Source: Myxococcales bacterium (GTDB taxonomy: Bacteria > Myxococcota_A > Polyangia > Polyangiales > Houyiibacteriaceae). Taken from it: a stretch of DNA of 9,980 nucleotides. The position numbers were made by a program, and so were the translations under genes. Below the pieces are notes generated by a model. It saw only the letters and a program-made list of their open reading frames with translations. It did not search any database and was not told the DNA's origin. Positions within the stretch are counted from its first letter, which is position 1; every line of letters begins with the position of its first letter. The stretch covers positions 1 through 9,980 of the forward strand of contig JAUXFZ010000051.1 in NCBI GenBank assembly GCA_030622585.1, read 5' to 3'. This document shows, in pieces, positions 1-7,316 of the stretch.

Positions 1-1
1 G

Positions 2-27
2 CCCCGCCGCTTCGTCCGAAGCCGGGG
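2..27 (+). terminator. GC-rich stem-loop at left edge, possible terminator of an upstream gene
   Basis: Bases 2-6 (CCCCG) pair with 23-27 (CGGGG), and bases 9-13 (GCTTC) pair with 18-22 (GAAGC). The loop is GTCC and a CC bulge sits at 7-8, giving a 10-base-pair hairpin. No T-run follows, so it is not a textbook intrinsic terminator, although terminators of high-GC genomes often lack a clear U tract. It could equally belong to the far rpsB leader or to the tail of a gene beyond the window. The structure is seen directly; the role is inferred. Confidence 0.35.
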
Positions 28-69
28 ACCCCTCGGGCCTCCGAAATCATTCACCTCTCTCAGCTCGAT

Positions 70-105
70 CAGACGTTCCGGTGCCCCTTCGGGGTTGTTC
101 GTCTG
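70..105 (+). promoter_or_regulatory. Stem-loop in the rpsB leader, candidate S2 autoregulatory element
   Basis: Bases 70-75 (CAGACG) pair perfectly with 100-105 (CGTCTG). Inside lies a second helix, CCCC at 84-87 against GGGG at 91-94, or alternatively a C(UUCG)G tetraloop. The structure ends about 21 bases before the rpsB SD (AAAGGAG at 126-132) and no T-run follows it, so it looks like a leader element rather than a terminator. In Escherichia coli, S2 represses its own rpsB-tsf mRNA through the 5' leader; that this hairpin does the same here is inference. Confidence 0.4.
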
Positions 106-141
106 GGGAGGGGGCAGTTTAACCGAAAGGAGAAATGAGCA

Positions 142-1014
142 ATGACCGAAACGACCCATGAGATCCAGGAAGCGCCCGAGTTGGCGGCCCTGGGAAGCCC
201 CGATGTCGCGTCGGGTGATCTACCGATTGGCCTCCGGGCCCTCATCGACGCCGGCGTGCACTTTGGTCATCAGACCAAGCGCTGGAACCCACGGATGCGC
301 CCCTACATCTATGGCGCCCGCAACGGGATCCACATCATCGATCTCGACCAGACCGCAGAGCTTTTCAAGCGCGCTTACGCGTTCATCGCCGATACCGTTG
401 GACGCGGCGGCCACGTGCTCTTCGTCGGGACCAAGCGTCAGGCAGCAGAGGTCGTCCGCGAAGAAGCCGAGCGTGCTGGTCAGTACTTCGCCACGGGCCG
501 TTGGCTCGGCGGCACGCTGACCAACTACCGCACCATGAAGGGCGGCATCGATCGGCTCCGCAACATCGAGCAGCAGATAGAGGATGGCAGCATCGATTCC
601 CTGCGAAAGAAGGAAGCACTGTCGATTCGTCGCGAGGGCGAGAAGCTGGAGAAGTATCTTGGTGGCATCAAGATGATGAACGGTCTCCCGTCGGCGCTCT
701 TCATCATCGACCCGCACAACGAGCACATCGCCGTTAATGAGGCGCGCAAGCTCCACATCCCGATTGTCGCGCTCACGGACACCAACTGTGATCCCGACCT
801 CATCGATTTCGTGATCCCTGGCAATGACGACGCGATTCGCTCCATCAAGTTGATCTCCTCCCGCATCGCTGATGCGTGCATCGAAGGCAGCCAGCAGCGG
901 CGGGACTTCCTGCAGCACGACGGCGCCCAGGCTCCCGTTTCGGGCGACGGCGTGCACGTCGAGTTCGCTCGCAAGCGTGGCCCGGCTCCCGCAACTCCCG
1001 AAGGGAAAGCATGA
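142..1014 (+). CDS. rpsB: 30S ribosomal protein S2
   Basis: This 290-residue protein is a structural component of the small ribosomal subunit, binding 16S rRNA on the back of the subunit near S1 and the mRNA exit. The S2 core begins near residue 28 and shows the family hallmark AGVHFGHQT (37-45), followed by RWNPRMRPYIYG, the ID(L)DQT stretch, FVGTKRQA, RWLGGTLTNY and the late ALTDTNCDPD motif. It is longer than the E. coli protein (about 241 residues). The first ~26 residues and the last ~40 (after the SQQRR near 250) are low-complexity extensions without clear homology. The ATG is preceded by AAAGGAG at 126-132, 9 bases away. It is the first gene of rpsB-tsf-pyrH-frr, and its TGA stop overlaps the ATG codons of tsf. 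An out-of-frame ATG at 135 is too close to the SD to matter. Confidence 0.98.
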   Translation: MTETTHEIQEAPELAALGSPDVASGDLPIGLRALIDAGVHFGHQTKRWNPRMRPYIYGARNGIHIIDLDQTAELFKRAYAFIADTVGRGGHVLFVGTKRQAAEVVREEAERAGQYFATGRWLGGTLTNYRTMKGGIDRLRNIEQQIEDGSIDSLRKKEALSIRREGEKLEKYLGGIKMMNGLPSALFIIDPHNEHIAVNEARKLHIPIVALTDTNCDPDLIDFVIPGNDDAIRSIKLISSRIADACIEGSQQRRDFLQHDGAQAPVSGDGVHVEFARKRGPAPATPEGKA

Positions 1015-1688
1015 TGTCGGACGTTAGCGCATCCATGGTCAAGTCACTTCGCGACCGCACCGGCGCCGGTATGATGGCGTGTCGTGACGCGCTTCGTGAG
1101 ACCTCAGGCGACGAAGACAAGGCGATCGAGATCATTCAGAAGAAGGGTCTCAGCAAGGTCGCGAAGAAGGCCGGCGCCATCGCAGGCGACGGCCTCGTCC
1201 ACGCATACATCCACGGCGCGGGCCGGGTGGGCGTCCTCCTCGAGGTGAACTGCCAGACCGACTTTGTGGCACGCGGTGAGGACTTCCAGCAATTCGTCGA
1301 GGAGACCGCCATGCAGGTGGCCGCCGAGAGCCCGCTCTTCGTCAGTGAGGACGACATCTCGGAGAACGAGATTCTCTCTCGCACGGCGATCTTCCGTGGC
1401 CAGCTCGACGAGGAGGCCAAGGCCACCGGCAAGGAAAAGCCGGCCGCCGCCATCGACAAGATCATCGAGGGCAAGCTCGCCAAGTGGAAAAAAGGCGCCT
1501 GCCTTCTCGACCAGACGTCGATCATGCATGACGACAAGACGATTCGTCAGCTCCTCGAAGCGCTCACGGTGAAACTCGGCGAGAGAATCAACATTCGCCG
1601 CTTCTCCCGGTACGAGCTAGGCGAAGGGATCGAGAAAAAGAAAACGGATCTGGCGGCAGAGGTGGCTGAAGCGCTACAAGGCTCTTGA
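1014..1688 (+). CDS. tsf: Elongation factor Ts (EF-Ts)
   Basis: EF-Ts is the guanine nucleotide exchange factor that reloads EF-Tu with GTP in the cytoplasm. The protein has 224 residues. An N-terminal UBA-like domain (about 5-50) carries RDRTGAGMMACRDAL. The core holds the signature VNCQTDFVAR (78-87), whose TDF residues contact EF-Tu. A C-terminal part has LLDQTSI and INIRRFSRYELGEG. It is shorter than E. coli EF-Ts (about 283 residues) but matches the short form found in many bacteria. Two consecutive ATGs exist, at 1011 and 1014. I chose 1014 because GGGA (1003-1006) is then 7 bases away, and because homologues begin M-x-x-x-S-A-S-M-V-K. The start overlaps the rpsB stop by one base, so translational coupling is likely. 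Confidence 0.96.
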   Translation: MSDVSASMVKSLRDRTGAGMMACRDALRETSGDEDKAIEIIQKKGLSKVAKKAGAIAGDGLVHAYIHGAGRVGVLLEVNCQTDFVARGEDFQQFVEETAMQVAAESPLFVSEDDISENEILSRTAIFRGQLDEEAKATGKEKPAAAIDKIIEGKLAKWKKGACLLDQTSIMHDDKTIRQLLEALTVKLGERINIRRFSRYELGEGIEKKKTDLAAEVAEALQGS

Positions 1689-1691
1689 GTC

Positions 1692-2420
1692 ATGACGAAC
1701 GGGGCCAAGCTCACACGGGTATTGCTCAAGCTCTCGGGTGAGGTGCTTTCCGGCGGGTCCGCCGGTGCGAGCATCGAGCCAGACACCGTAAGAGCGATCA
1801 GCGAGGAGCTAGCCGAAGTCCACGCAAGTGGATGCCAGATCGGGCTCGTCATTGGAGGCGGCAACATCTTCCGTGGCCTCAAGGGAAGCGCCACGGGCAT
1901 GGACCGCACGGCGGCCGACCACATGGGCATGTTGGCCACCGTCGTGAATGGCATCGCGCTCCAGGATGGGCTCGAGAAGGCCGGGGTCGACACCCGCATC
2001 ATGAGCGCGCTCGAAATCAAGGCAGTGTGCGAGCCCTATATCCGGAGGCGGGCCGTTCGCCACTTGGAGAAGGGCCGGGTGGTGATATTCGTGGCCGGCA
2101 CGGGCAACCCGTACTTCTCGACCGACACGGCGGCGGCTCTTCGCGCGATGGAGATTCACGCAGACGCGTTGTGCAAGGCTACCAAGGTCGAAGGCATCTA
2201 CGACAAGGACCCGGCTCGTCACGAGGATGCCAAGATGGTGCGACGAATGAGCTACGATCGGTTCCTGATGGACCGCGTCGGAGTGATGGATGCGACCGCG
2301 GTGGCGCTGTGTCGCGACAATGACTTGCCCATCCGCGTATTCAAGCTGACTGAGCCCGGCAACATAAAAAGGGTTGTCATGGGCGAAGACGTCGGTAGCC
2401 TAGTGACGGCGGAGGGTTGA
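1692..2420 (+). CDS. pyrH: UMP kinase
   Basis: This cytosolic enzyme phosphorylates UMP to UDP with ATP, the committed step to UTP and CTP. In bacteria it is a hexamer of the amino-acid kinase fold. The protein has 242 residues, essentially the usual length (E. coli 241). Seen motifs are LLKLSGE (11-17, nucleotide-binding Lys), the glycine loop GGGNIFRG (55-62), MDRTAADHMGMLAT (70-83, UMP contact), GTGNPYFSTDTAAALRA (136-152), VEGIYDKDP (166-174) and MDATAVALCRDNDLPI near the C-terminus. It starts 3 bases after the tsf stop with only a weak, distant AAGG (1678-1681), so it probably depends on coupling to tsf. The pyrH-frr order after rpsB-tsf is the widely conserved arrangement. Confidence 0.98.
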   Translation: MTNGAKLTRVLLKLSGEVLSGGSAGASIEPDTVRAISEELAEVHASGCQIGLVIGGGNIFRGLKGSATGMDRTAADHMGMLATVVNGIALQDGLEKAGVDTRIMSALEIKAVCEPYIRRRAVRHLEKGRVVIFVAGTGNPYFSTDTAAALRAMEIHADALCKATKVEGIYDKDPARHEDAKMVRRMSYDRFLMDRVGVMDATAVALCRDNDLPIRVFKLTEPGNIKRVVMGEDVGSLVTAEG

Positions 2421-2444
2421 TCTCCGCTCGATTCGAGGAAACCG

Positions 2445-3002
2445 ATGCTTGCTGAAACACTGGAAGAGTTGGGCGGAGCGATAGGCAAGGCGCACGAGTC
2501 GCTCAAGCGCGATCTGGCCAAGATTCGGGCCGGCCGCGCCAATCCGGGCATCCTCGACGGCCTTCGAATCGACTACTACGGCACGCCCACTCCGCTCAAG
2601 CAGCTCGCGTCGATATCGGTGCCTGAGGCGCGGATGATCGTCCTCAAGCCGTTCGATCGAACTCAAATGCAGCCCATCGAAAAGGCGATCATGGAGGCGC
2701 AACTCGGCCTCAATCCGTCGAACGATGGCGAGATCATTCGCATCCCCATGCCCCCTCTCACCGAGGACCGCCGCAAAGACTTGGTCAAGCTAGCGCGCAA
2801 GTCAGGTGAAGAGTCCAAGGTCGCGATTCGCAAGGTGCGGCACGAGGCCAAGGACATGATCGACACTCTTCAAAAGGAAGGCGAAGTCGGCGAAGACGAC
2901 GCCGACCGCGCTCGCAAAGAGCTCGAAGAGAAGGTCAAAGTCGGCACCAACAAGGTCGACGAGATCGTCGGCAAGAAAGAGACCGACATCCTCGAGGTGT
3001 GA
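2445..3002 (+). CDS. frr: Ribosome recycling factor
   Basis: RRF works with EF-G to split post-termination ribosomes. The protein has 185 residues, the standard length. A three-helix bundle is interrupted by a small beta domain (about 31-105). Recognisable stretches are LAKIRAGRANPGILDGL (24-40), DYYGTPTPLKQLASISVPEARM (43-64), LGLNPSNDGEIIRIPMPPLTEDRRKDLVK (87-115) and the basic RKVRHEAKD of the third helix. The ATG has GAGGA at 2435-2439, 5 bases upstream. It is the last gene of the + strand operon: its TGA lies 7 bases from the end of the convergent gene, and no terminator hairpin is visible between them. Confidence 0.98.
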   Translation: MLAETLEELGGAIGKAHESLKRDLAKIRAGRANPGILDGLRIDYYGTPTPLKQLASISVPEARMIVLKPFDRTQMQPIEKAIMEAQLGLNPSNDGEIIRIPMPPLTEDRRKDLVKLARKSGEESKVAIRKVRHEAKDMIDTLQKEGEVGEDDADRARKELEEKVKVGTNKVDEIVGKKETDILEV

Positions 3003-3009
3003 GGCGCCT

Positions 3010-5895
3010 CTAGAACGGCCTCCCGAAGTTCACGTAGAACTGCGCCCCCCCGCCCCGGTCGAAGCCATACGCAAAGCCGAGACGAAGCGAGTACGGCTGC
3101 GTGTATCCGAGCGTGAAATTCATTAGGATCTCTGCACCCGTGCCCTTGCGAAAGTCGCTCAAGTCGAGTGGCCCGAAGTAGGCGTCTCCGTAGTCGAAGA
3201 AGACGAGCCCGTACATTCGGTCGAAGAATACGGGTACTGTGCTCGGACCTCGCAGAACGCGCGTCAACGGGAACCGGTACTCGGTTTGAAGCAGCTCAAA
3301 ACGGTCGCCGACGATCGAAAACGCCGGGTAGCCGCGCAGCGCTACGCCCCCGAGCTGTTCGAAGTTGAGGAGCTGCTCGATGAGGGACGTGTCCGGGAAA
3401 CCGCCGAGAGCGAACATGCCGCGCTCTCCCCGGCTGTCTTCACCGGCGCCTCCGCCGTACCGAAGCGCCAGCACGTGGTGCTGGGCCCAGGGCATTTCGA
3501 TGAACCGGCGAATGAACCACGACGCACGAATGCTCTTGAACTGACTGCCGATCCCCGGGTGCGCGAAGGACACCCCCGCTCCCAGGGAGCGCCCCTCCGA
3601 CGTCGTGTAGTCGTAGATCTGCCGCCGTGCGTCGCTGTAGCTCCACGACAACGCGAGGTCGGCGTTGAGGCCGGTGGCTGGAACAATCGGTGGAGGATAG
3701 TTCGGGTTGAGCGTTCCGGTGAATGTCGACAAAGAGCGCGTCCAGGTGAGTCCGTAGCTCGCGCGCACGCGGTTGGAGTGGAACGAGCGGGGGATCACTT
3801 GGGCGATGCCGATTCGGCCGCCGTATGCATCTTCGACGTAGGGACGGCGGCGGCCGTTGACCACGAAGCCACTTCGAGGGGTCACCCGCCGGAAGAACGA
3901 GACCGACAGGTCGGGTGGCATGCGTCGCAGGGTGTATTGGAGGTCGGCGTTGACATAGCCTTCGGTCAAGCTGACTCCCAGGCGTGCAAAGAAGCTGTGG
4001 AACTGAGCGGCGTCCTCGCCACGGGTGAAGATCCCGATCTGGCGTCCGAACGCATCCTCCTCGAGGTCGATACCCCAGAATCGCGGGTACAGCGTTCTGG
4101 CGCCCGCGTACCGACTCGAGAGATCTGCGATGAGCGCGTCGGCCTCGCTCGGCGGAGGTCGGTTGTCCACGTACGGCGAAGACGGCCGGCCTGTGCGGGC
4201 GTCGAGGTCGAGCAAGTAGATGTCGTAGCCACGGCTCGTGTACCCGATGTAGGCGAGGCGCTTGCCGTCGGGGGCGGGCGCGGGGGTATATGCGCCGGAC
4301 ACGAGATTGGTGATTTGCGACAACCTGCCCGTCGCCGGCTCCCATGCGTAGATGTTGGCGATCCCGGTGCGGTCGCTCGAGAAGTAGAGCAAGCCGCCGT
4401 CCGGCGACCAAGCGGGTCCGGTGTCCATCGCGCGGTCGTGGGTCACACGGGTGATCTTTCGGGTGACGAGGTCGATCACCTCGATGTCGCGGTAGCCCCC
4501 TTTGCGCCAGGCGCTGTACGCGACCTTCGTCCCGTCCGGCGAGAACCGCGGCGTGTACACTTGCTCGAACCGCTCGCTTGCAACCAATACCTCCTGGGTT
4601 CCCTCGATGTCGTCGAGGCGCGCGATCCACAGGCTCTGAGTGCTTGCATCATTCCGGACGTACGTGATCGCGTGACCGCCCGGTGAAATGTCGGGGTAGC
4701 GGGCGCGAAGGCCGCGGGTCAGTCGTTTGCGACCCCACTGGCCGCGCGCGTCGAGCGTAAACAGATCGTAGTAGCTGTATACGTTGGCCTTGTAGGCATC
4801 GAACGACTCGAAATAGACCCGCCCCCCGGGGTCGACCCCGGGATAGCTTTCCCCGGCGCTCCGCACGATGCGTTCGACCGCGTCGCCGGCGCTCAGGTCG
4901 AGCCTCCGGATCTGCGGGTCGTTGTGGCCGTCCTGCACGTAGTACAGCAGCCGATGGTTGTCGGCGAAGCGCAAGCCGCGCACCGTTTCGCCGTGGAACG
5001 TGAGGCGACGCGCGTCCGTCATACCCTGGGCACGGACCTCCGCATCAACCTCGCCGTAGTGGTGGCGCATGTCGGCAATCCAAAGTGCGTAGAGCTCGTC
5101 GAACGTCTTGCCGGTTAGCCGTTTGCTCATCCGGTTGATGCTGAACGGAAGGGCGCGGCTCCCGTACCACTTCGCCATGTCGCGGATGAGGTCTTCACCG
5201 TACTTCTCGACGAGCCAGTTGATGAAGCGCGAGCCGTATAGGTACCAAACGTCGCCGTGTGGCCAGTAGTCCGTTCGGTTGTTGAGCGTATCGAAGTGAA
5301 GGATGTTGTCTTCGAGGACAGCCATGCGCATGTACATCTCGAACTGGGTGGATCGTAGCCGCCCGCCTGCCGTCTCCGCAGATTCCAAGTAGGTCGCGAT
5401 TCCCTCGATGATCCATCGCGGCTGGAGCATGTTCGGGGCCCACACCTTGCCGAGGATCTTGTTGATGACCCCGGGTAGGCCGCCGATGTTATCGAGGTGC
5501 AAGATGTGGCTGTGCTCGTGGGTGACGAGAACCGTGAGCCAATCGTCAAAATCCCCGAGCACGGACAGATCTGCTGGCGCGCTCACAAACAGTCGAATCA
5601 CGTTGTAGTGCACCGGGTTGGCGTTTCCGTTGGTGGCGTCGACGTCGTCAGTCAGGACGATCTGGACGCGCTTTTTGGGCTGGTGGCCAAGAAGGGGCGC
5701 CAGCTTCGCGTTGGCCGTCTCGGCGATGGCCAGGACCCGGCGGGCCACGAGGGCCAGGGGCTCCGGGTAGTTGACCTCGAAATGCTCGCTCCGGACGGTC
5801 CGCCAGCGTCTCGAGAGGTCCTTGGTCTGGGCTTCCGCCGGAATGGCCCCGAAAAGCCCCAGCAGACAAGCCATCGCCGCCGCCCTGCGGACCAT
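3010..5895 (-). CDS. Exported metallopeptidase / TolB-like propeller / Omp85-like barrel fusion
   Basis: The predicted protein has 961 residues. Residues 1-22 form a signal peptide (MVRR, hydrophobic core, AEA before Q23). Residues ~30-290 resemble the peptidase MA-like gluzincin fold, with HEHSH at 126-130 (H126, E127, H130) and a downstream WIIEG whose E164 is a likely third zinc ligand. Residues ~293-570 contain TolB/PD40-type propeller repeats, such as PRFSPDGTKVAYSA (449-462) and AWSPDGGLLYFSSD (495-508). The last ~350 residues alternate like beta strands, include LRGY (853-856) followed by a TEYRFPL strand, as in the Omp85/BamA surface-antigen barrel, and end in Phe. I infer an outer-membrane-anchored protease; substrate and gene name are unknown. 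No POTRA domain is seen. The chosen ATG has AGAAGG 6 bases upstream; an in-frame ATG at 5931 adding 12 residues is possible. The gene is convergent with frr. Confidence 0.82.
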   Translation of the reverse strand: MVRRAAAMACLLGLFGAIPAEAQTKDLSRRWRTVRSEHFEVNYPEPLALVARRVLAIAETANAKLAPLLGHQPKKRVQIVLTDDVDATNGNANPVHYNVIRLFVSAPADLSVLGDFDDWLTVLVTHEHSHILHLDNIGGLPGVINKILGKVWAPNMLQPRWIIEGIATYLESAETAGGRLRSTQFEMYMRMAVLEDNILHFDTLNNRTDYWPHGDVWYLYGSRFINWLVEKYGEDLIRDMAKWYGSRALPFSINRMSKRLTGKTFDELYALWIADMRHHYGEVDAEVRAQGMTDARRLTFHGETVRGLRFADNHRLLYYVQDGHNDPQIRRLDLSAGDAVERIVRSAGESYPGVDPGGRVYFESFDAYKANVYSYYDLFTLDARGQWGRKRLTRGLRARYPDISPGGHAITYVRNDASTQSLWIARLDDIEGTQEVLVASERFEQVYTPRFSPDGTKVAYSAWRKGGYRDIEVIDLVTRKITRVTHDRAMDTGPAWSPDGGLLYFSSDRTGIANIYAWEPATGRLSQITNLVSGAYTPAPAPDGKRLAYIGYTSRGYDIYLLDLDARTGRPSSPYVDNRPPPSEADALIADLSSRYAGARTLYPRFWGIDLEEDAFGRQIGIFTRGEDAAQFHSFFARLGVSLTEGYVNADLQYTLRRMPPDLSVSFFRRVTPRSGFVVNGRRRPYVEDAYGGRIGIAQVIPRSFHSNRVRASYGLTWTRSLSTFTGTLNPNYPPPIVPATGLNADLALSWSYSDARRQIYDYTTSEGRSLGAGVSFAHPGIGSQFKSIRASWFIRRFIEMPWAQHHVLALRYGGGAGEDSRGERGMFALGGFPDTSLIEQLLNFEQLGGVALRGYPAFSIVGDRFELLQTEYRFPLTRVLRGPSTVPVFFDRMYGLVFFDYGDAYFGPLDLSDFRKGTGAEILMNFTLGYTQPYSLRLGFAYGFDRGGGAQFYVNFGRPF

Positions 5896-5950
5896 CCCTG
5901 ACCTTCTAACACGGCGCTTCTCGCAACCCATAACCGTCTGTTCACCCCCC

Positions 5951-5962
5951 TTGGCCGGCCAA
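5951..5962. promoter_or_regulatory. Perfect 12-base palindrome in the divergent intergenic region
   Basis: TTGGCCGGCCAA reads identically on both strands. It sits between the divergent protease and FHA genes, 4 bases before a TTGACC hexamer that could be a -35 box for the FHA gene. The symmetry and position fit a dimeric regulator's operator. The sequence is GC-rich in a GC-rich genome, so chance is possible. Confidence 0.35.
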
Positions 5963-5966
5963 AGGC

Positions 5967-5996
5967 TTGACCGCTTGCACCGCCAGCTCCTAGCCT
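5967..5996 (+). promoter_or_regulatory. Possible sigma-70-type promoter for the FHA-PATAN gene
   Basis: TTGACC at 5967-5972 matches 5 of 6 consensus -35 bases. TAGCCT at 5991-5996, after 18 bases, matches only 3 of 6 -10 bases. The predicted start would lie near 6003, giving a leader of about 25 bases before the ATG at 6028. The weak -10 keeps this tentative. Confidence 0.3.
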
Positions 5997-6027
5997 TAAC
6001 TCTGATTGAAGGTGGGGTTTCGTTACA

Positions 6028-6978
6028 ATGGGGTCTGAGCAAGGGGAATTGGTCATCGAAGGTCTGGCGTTGCCGTTGGCGCTGCGTTTCATCTCTGGGA
6101 AGTACCAGGGCGGGGAATTCCCTCTTCCTGAGGACGGGGAGATTGTCATTGGCCGCTCCAGCGAGCTCGAGATGGTCCTCGTCGAGGACATGGTTTCCCG
6201 GCGTCACGCCAAGATTTCTGTCGAGGGCGGGGATATCTTCTTGGAGGATCTCGGCTCCACAAACGGGAGCTTCGTCAACGGCGAGAAGATCACTCGGACG
6301 AAGTTGGCCGAGGGCGATCGCATCCTGATCGGCACGAGCATCATCAAAGTGGTCGCTTCGGATGGGTCCGCGTCGGTACAGGATGCCAAAGCCAAGATGG
6401 ACGAAGCGGTCTCGAGCGCGCGTCCCTCGGCGGGGAGCACCATGACCGGCTCCATTGCCGAGATACCGCTTCCCGATCTCCTTCAACTGTTCTCCGCGTC
6501 CAAGAAGACGGGCGTCTTGCAGATCACGACCGAGAACGACGTCGGCTCGATCTATCTCGAAGACGGCCTGGTGCAGTTCGCTGTCGTGAACGGCGACGAG
6601 TCGGTGCCGCCGGAGAAGGCCTTCTATCGCGTGCTCGTCTGGGACAAGGGCACGTTCGACCTGCTTCCCAAAGTGGAGCGCGCGTTCCCGACAGAGATCC
6701 AGAGCAGCATCGAGGGCCTCCTGATGGAGGGCATGCGCCAACTCGACGAGATGATGCGTCTCGGCGACGCGCTCCCGTCCTTGCAAGCCAGCGTTCTAGT
6801 CGCATCGCCGATGGACAAGCCCCTTCGCGACGCGACGCCCGAGGAGCTCGACGTCATCCAGCTTGCGCTCAACCACGCTACTCTCGTTGACATGATGAAC
6901 CACAGCGGCAAACCCGACCCCGACGTCGCCGAAGTCGTCGTAGCCCTACTGGAAAAAGGCTACCTGACCAGCAAGTAG
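6028..6978 (+). CDS. FHA domain and PATAN (DUF4388) domain signalling protein
   Basis: This is a 316-residue cytoplasmic protein without signal peptide or membrane segment. Residues ~15-110 form a forkhead-associated domain, a phosphothreonine-binding module. Its key residues are all present: GR at 42-43, SRRH at 57-60 and STNGSFVNG at 77-85. A short linker (~111-137) leads to a PATAN/DUF4388 domain (~138-245) that opens with TGSIAEIPLPDLLQLFSASKKTGVL, the characteristic start of that family. The C-terminal ~45 residues (EELDVIQLALNHATLVDMM and onward) look like a small helical module. FHA-PATAN fusions are typical of myxobacteria and relatives and are thought to act in Ser/Thr-kinase or two-component-like networks; the partner is not in this window. 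The SD is weak (GGTGGGG near 6011, about 10 bases off). It diverges from the exported protease gene and converges on the PilZ gene, 4 bases away. Confidence 0.93.
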   Translation: MGSEQGELVIEGLALPLALRFISGKYQGGEFPLPEDGEIVIGRSSELEMVLVEDMVSRRHAKISVEGGDIFLEDLGSTNGSFVNGEKITRTKLAEGDRILIGTSIIKVVASDGSASVQDAKAKMDEAVSSARPSAGSTMTGSIAEIPLPDLLQLFSASKKTGVLQITTENDVGSIYLEDGLVQFAVVNGDESVPPEKAFYRVLVWDKGTFDLLPKVERAFPTEIQSSIEGLLMEGMRQLDEMMRLGDALPSLQASVLVASPMDKPLRDATPEELDVIQLALNHATLVDMMNHSGKPDPDVAEVVVALLEKGYLTSK

Positions 6979-6982
6979 CGCC

Positions 6983-7309
6983 TCACGAATCGGAGTCGTG
7001 GAGGGTGAGGAGCTGGATGAGCAGATCTTCGGAGTACTTCGCCAACTTGGTGAACGCGACGCCCATGCCCGGCGGGTCGTCCTGTACGCGGACTACTTGG
7101 CCGACGCCTTCGATAGTCTCGATGTTGTCCATGATCACCGTGAACGTGAGGTCCACCTCGGTCCCGACCGGAAGGGGCTCCTTCGAGCGAATGAATACGC
7201 CGGTTCGGGAGACGTTCGTCACGTATTCGTGAACGAAGGCGTCGAACGACTCGAACTCCTTGTTGATCGTAACCCGCTTCTCGATGCGTTGGCCGTCGTC
7301 GTTGCTCAT
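6983..7309 (-). CDS. Small PilZ domain protein
   Basis: This 108-residue single-domain protein is probably a cyclic-di-GMP receptor. It shows RIEKR (8-12), fitting the RxxxR ligand motif, and NVSRTG (32-37), fitting (D/N)xSxxG. The barrel strands FIRSKEPLPVGTEVDLTF and GMGVAF (81-86) follow, as in the PilZ proteins abundant in myxobacteria. No output domain is attached, so it would act by binding a partner. It is the last gene of cdnL-rng-pilZ, starting 7 bases after the rng stop. The nearest SD-like sequence, GGAG, is about 11 bases from the ATG and lies within the rng end, so coupling to rng translation is likely. Whether this copy binds c-di-GMP is inferred from the motifs only. Confidence 0.9.
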   Translation of the reverse strand: MSNDDGQRIEKRVTINKEFESFDAFVHEYVTNVSRTGVFIRSKEPLPVGTEVDLTFTVIMDNIETIEGVGQVVRVQDDPPGMGVAFTKLAKYSEDLLIQLLTLHDSDS

Positions 7310-7316
7310 CGGAACG

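Noticed and set aside
95..123. TTGTTC-17-TTTAAC as an rpsB promoter.
   Set aside because: Transcription would start near 130, on top of the SD at 126-132, leaving no room for ribosome binding.
135..161. Short 8-codon open frame overlapping the rpsB start, a possible leader peptide.
   Set aside because: Its ATG is only 2 bases from the SD, a spacing unfavourable for initiation, and no regulatory codon pattern is seen.
220..957. Minus-strand open frame of 245 codons within rpsB.
   Set aside because: rpsB is unambiguous, and the antisense translation shows no family resemblance.
3286..4686. Long + strand open frame of 466 codons opposite the protease gene.
   Set aside because: It is an antisense shadow in GC-rich DNA. 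The opposite strand carries recognisable propeller repeats and barrel motifs in one continuous frame, and no SD or domain supports the + frame.
5896..6786. The protease frame stays open for another 297 codons upstream, antisense to the FHA gene.
   Set aside because: The translation there is the mirror of a well-supported FHA-PATAN gene and lacks domain features, while the signal peptide and SD mark the true start at 5895 or possibly 5931.
6940..6963. GTAGCC/GGCTAC inverted repeat near the FHA gene end as a terminator for the minus-strand operon.
   Set aside because: The stem has six pairs, a 12-base loop, and no T-run on either strand; it lies in coding sequence.
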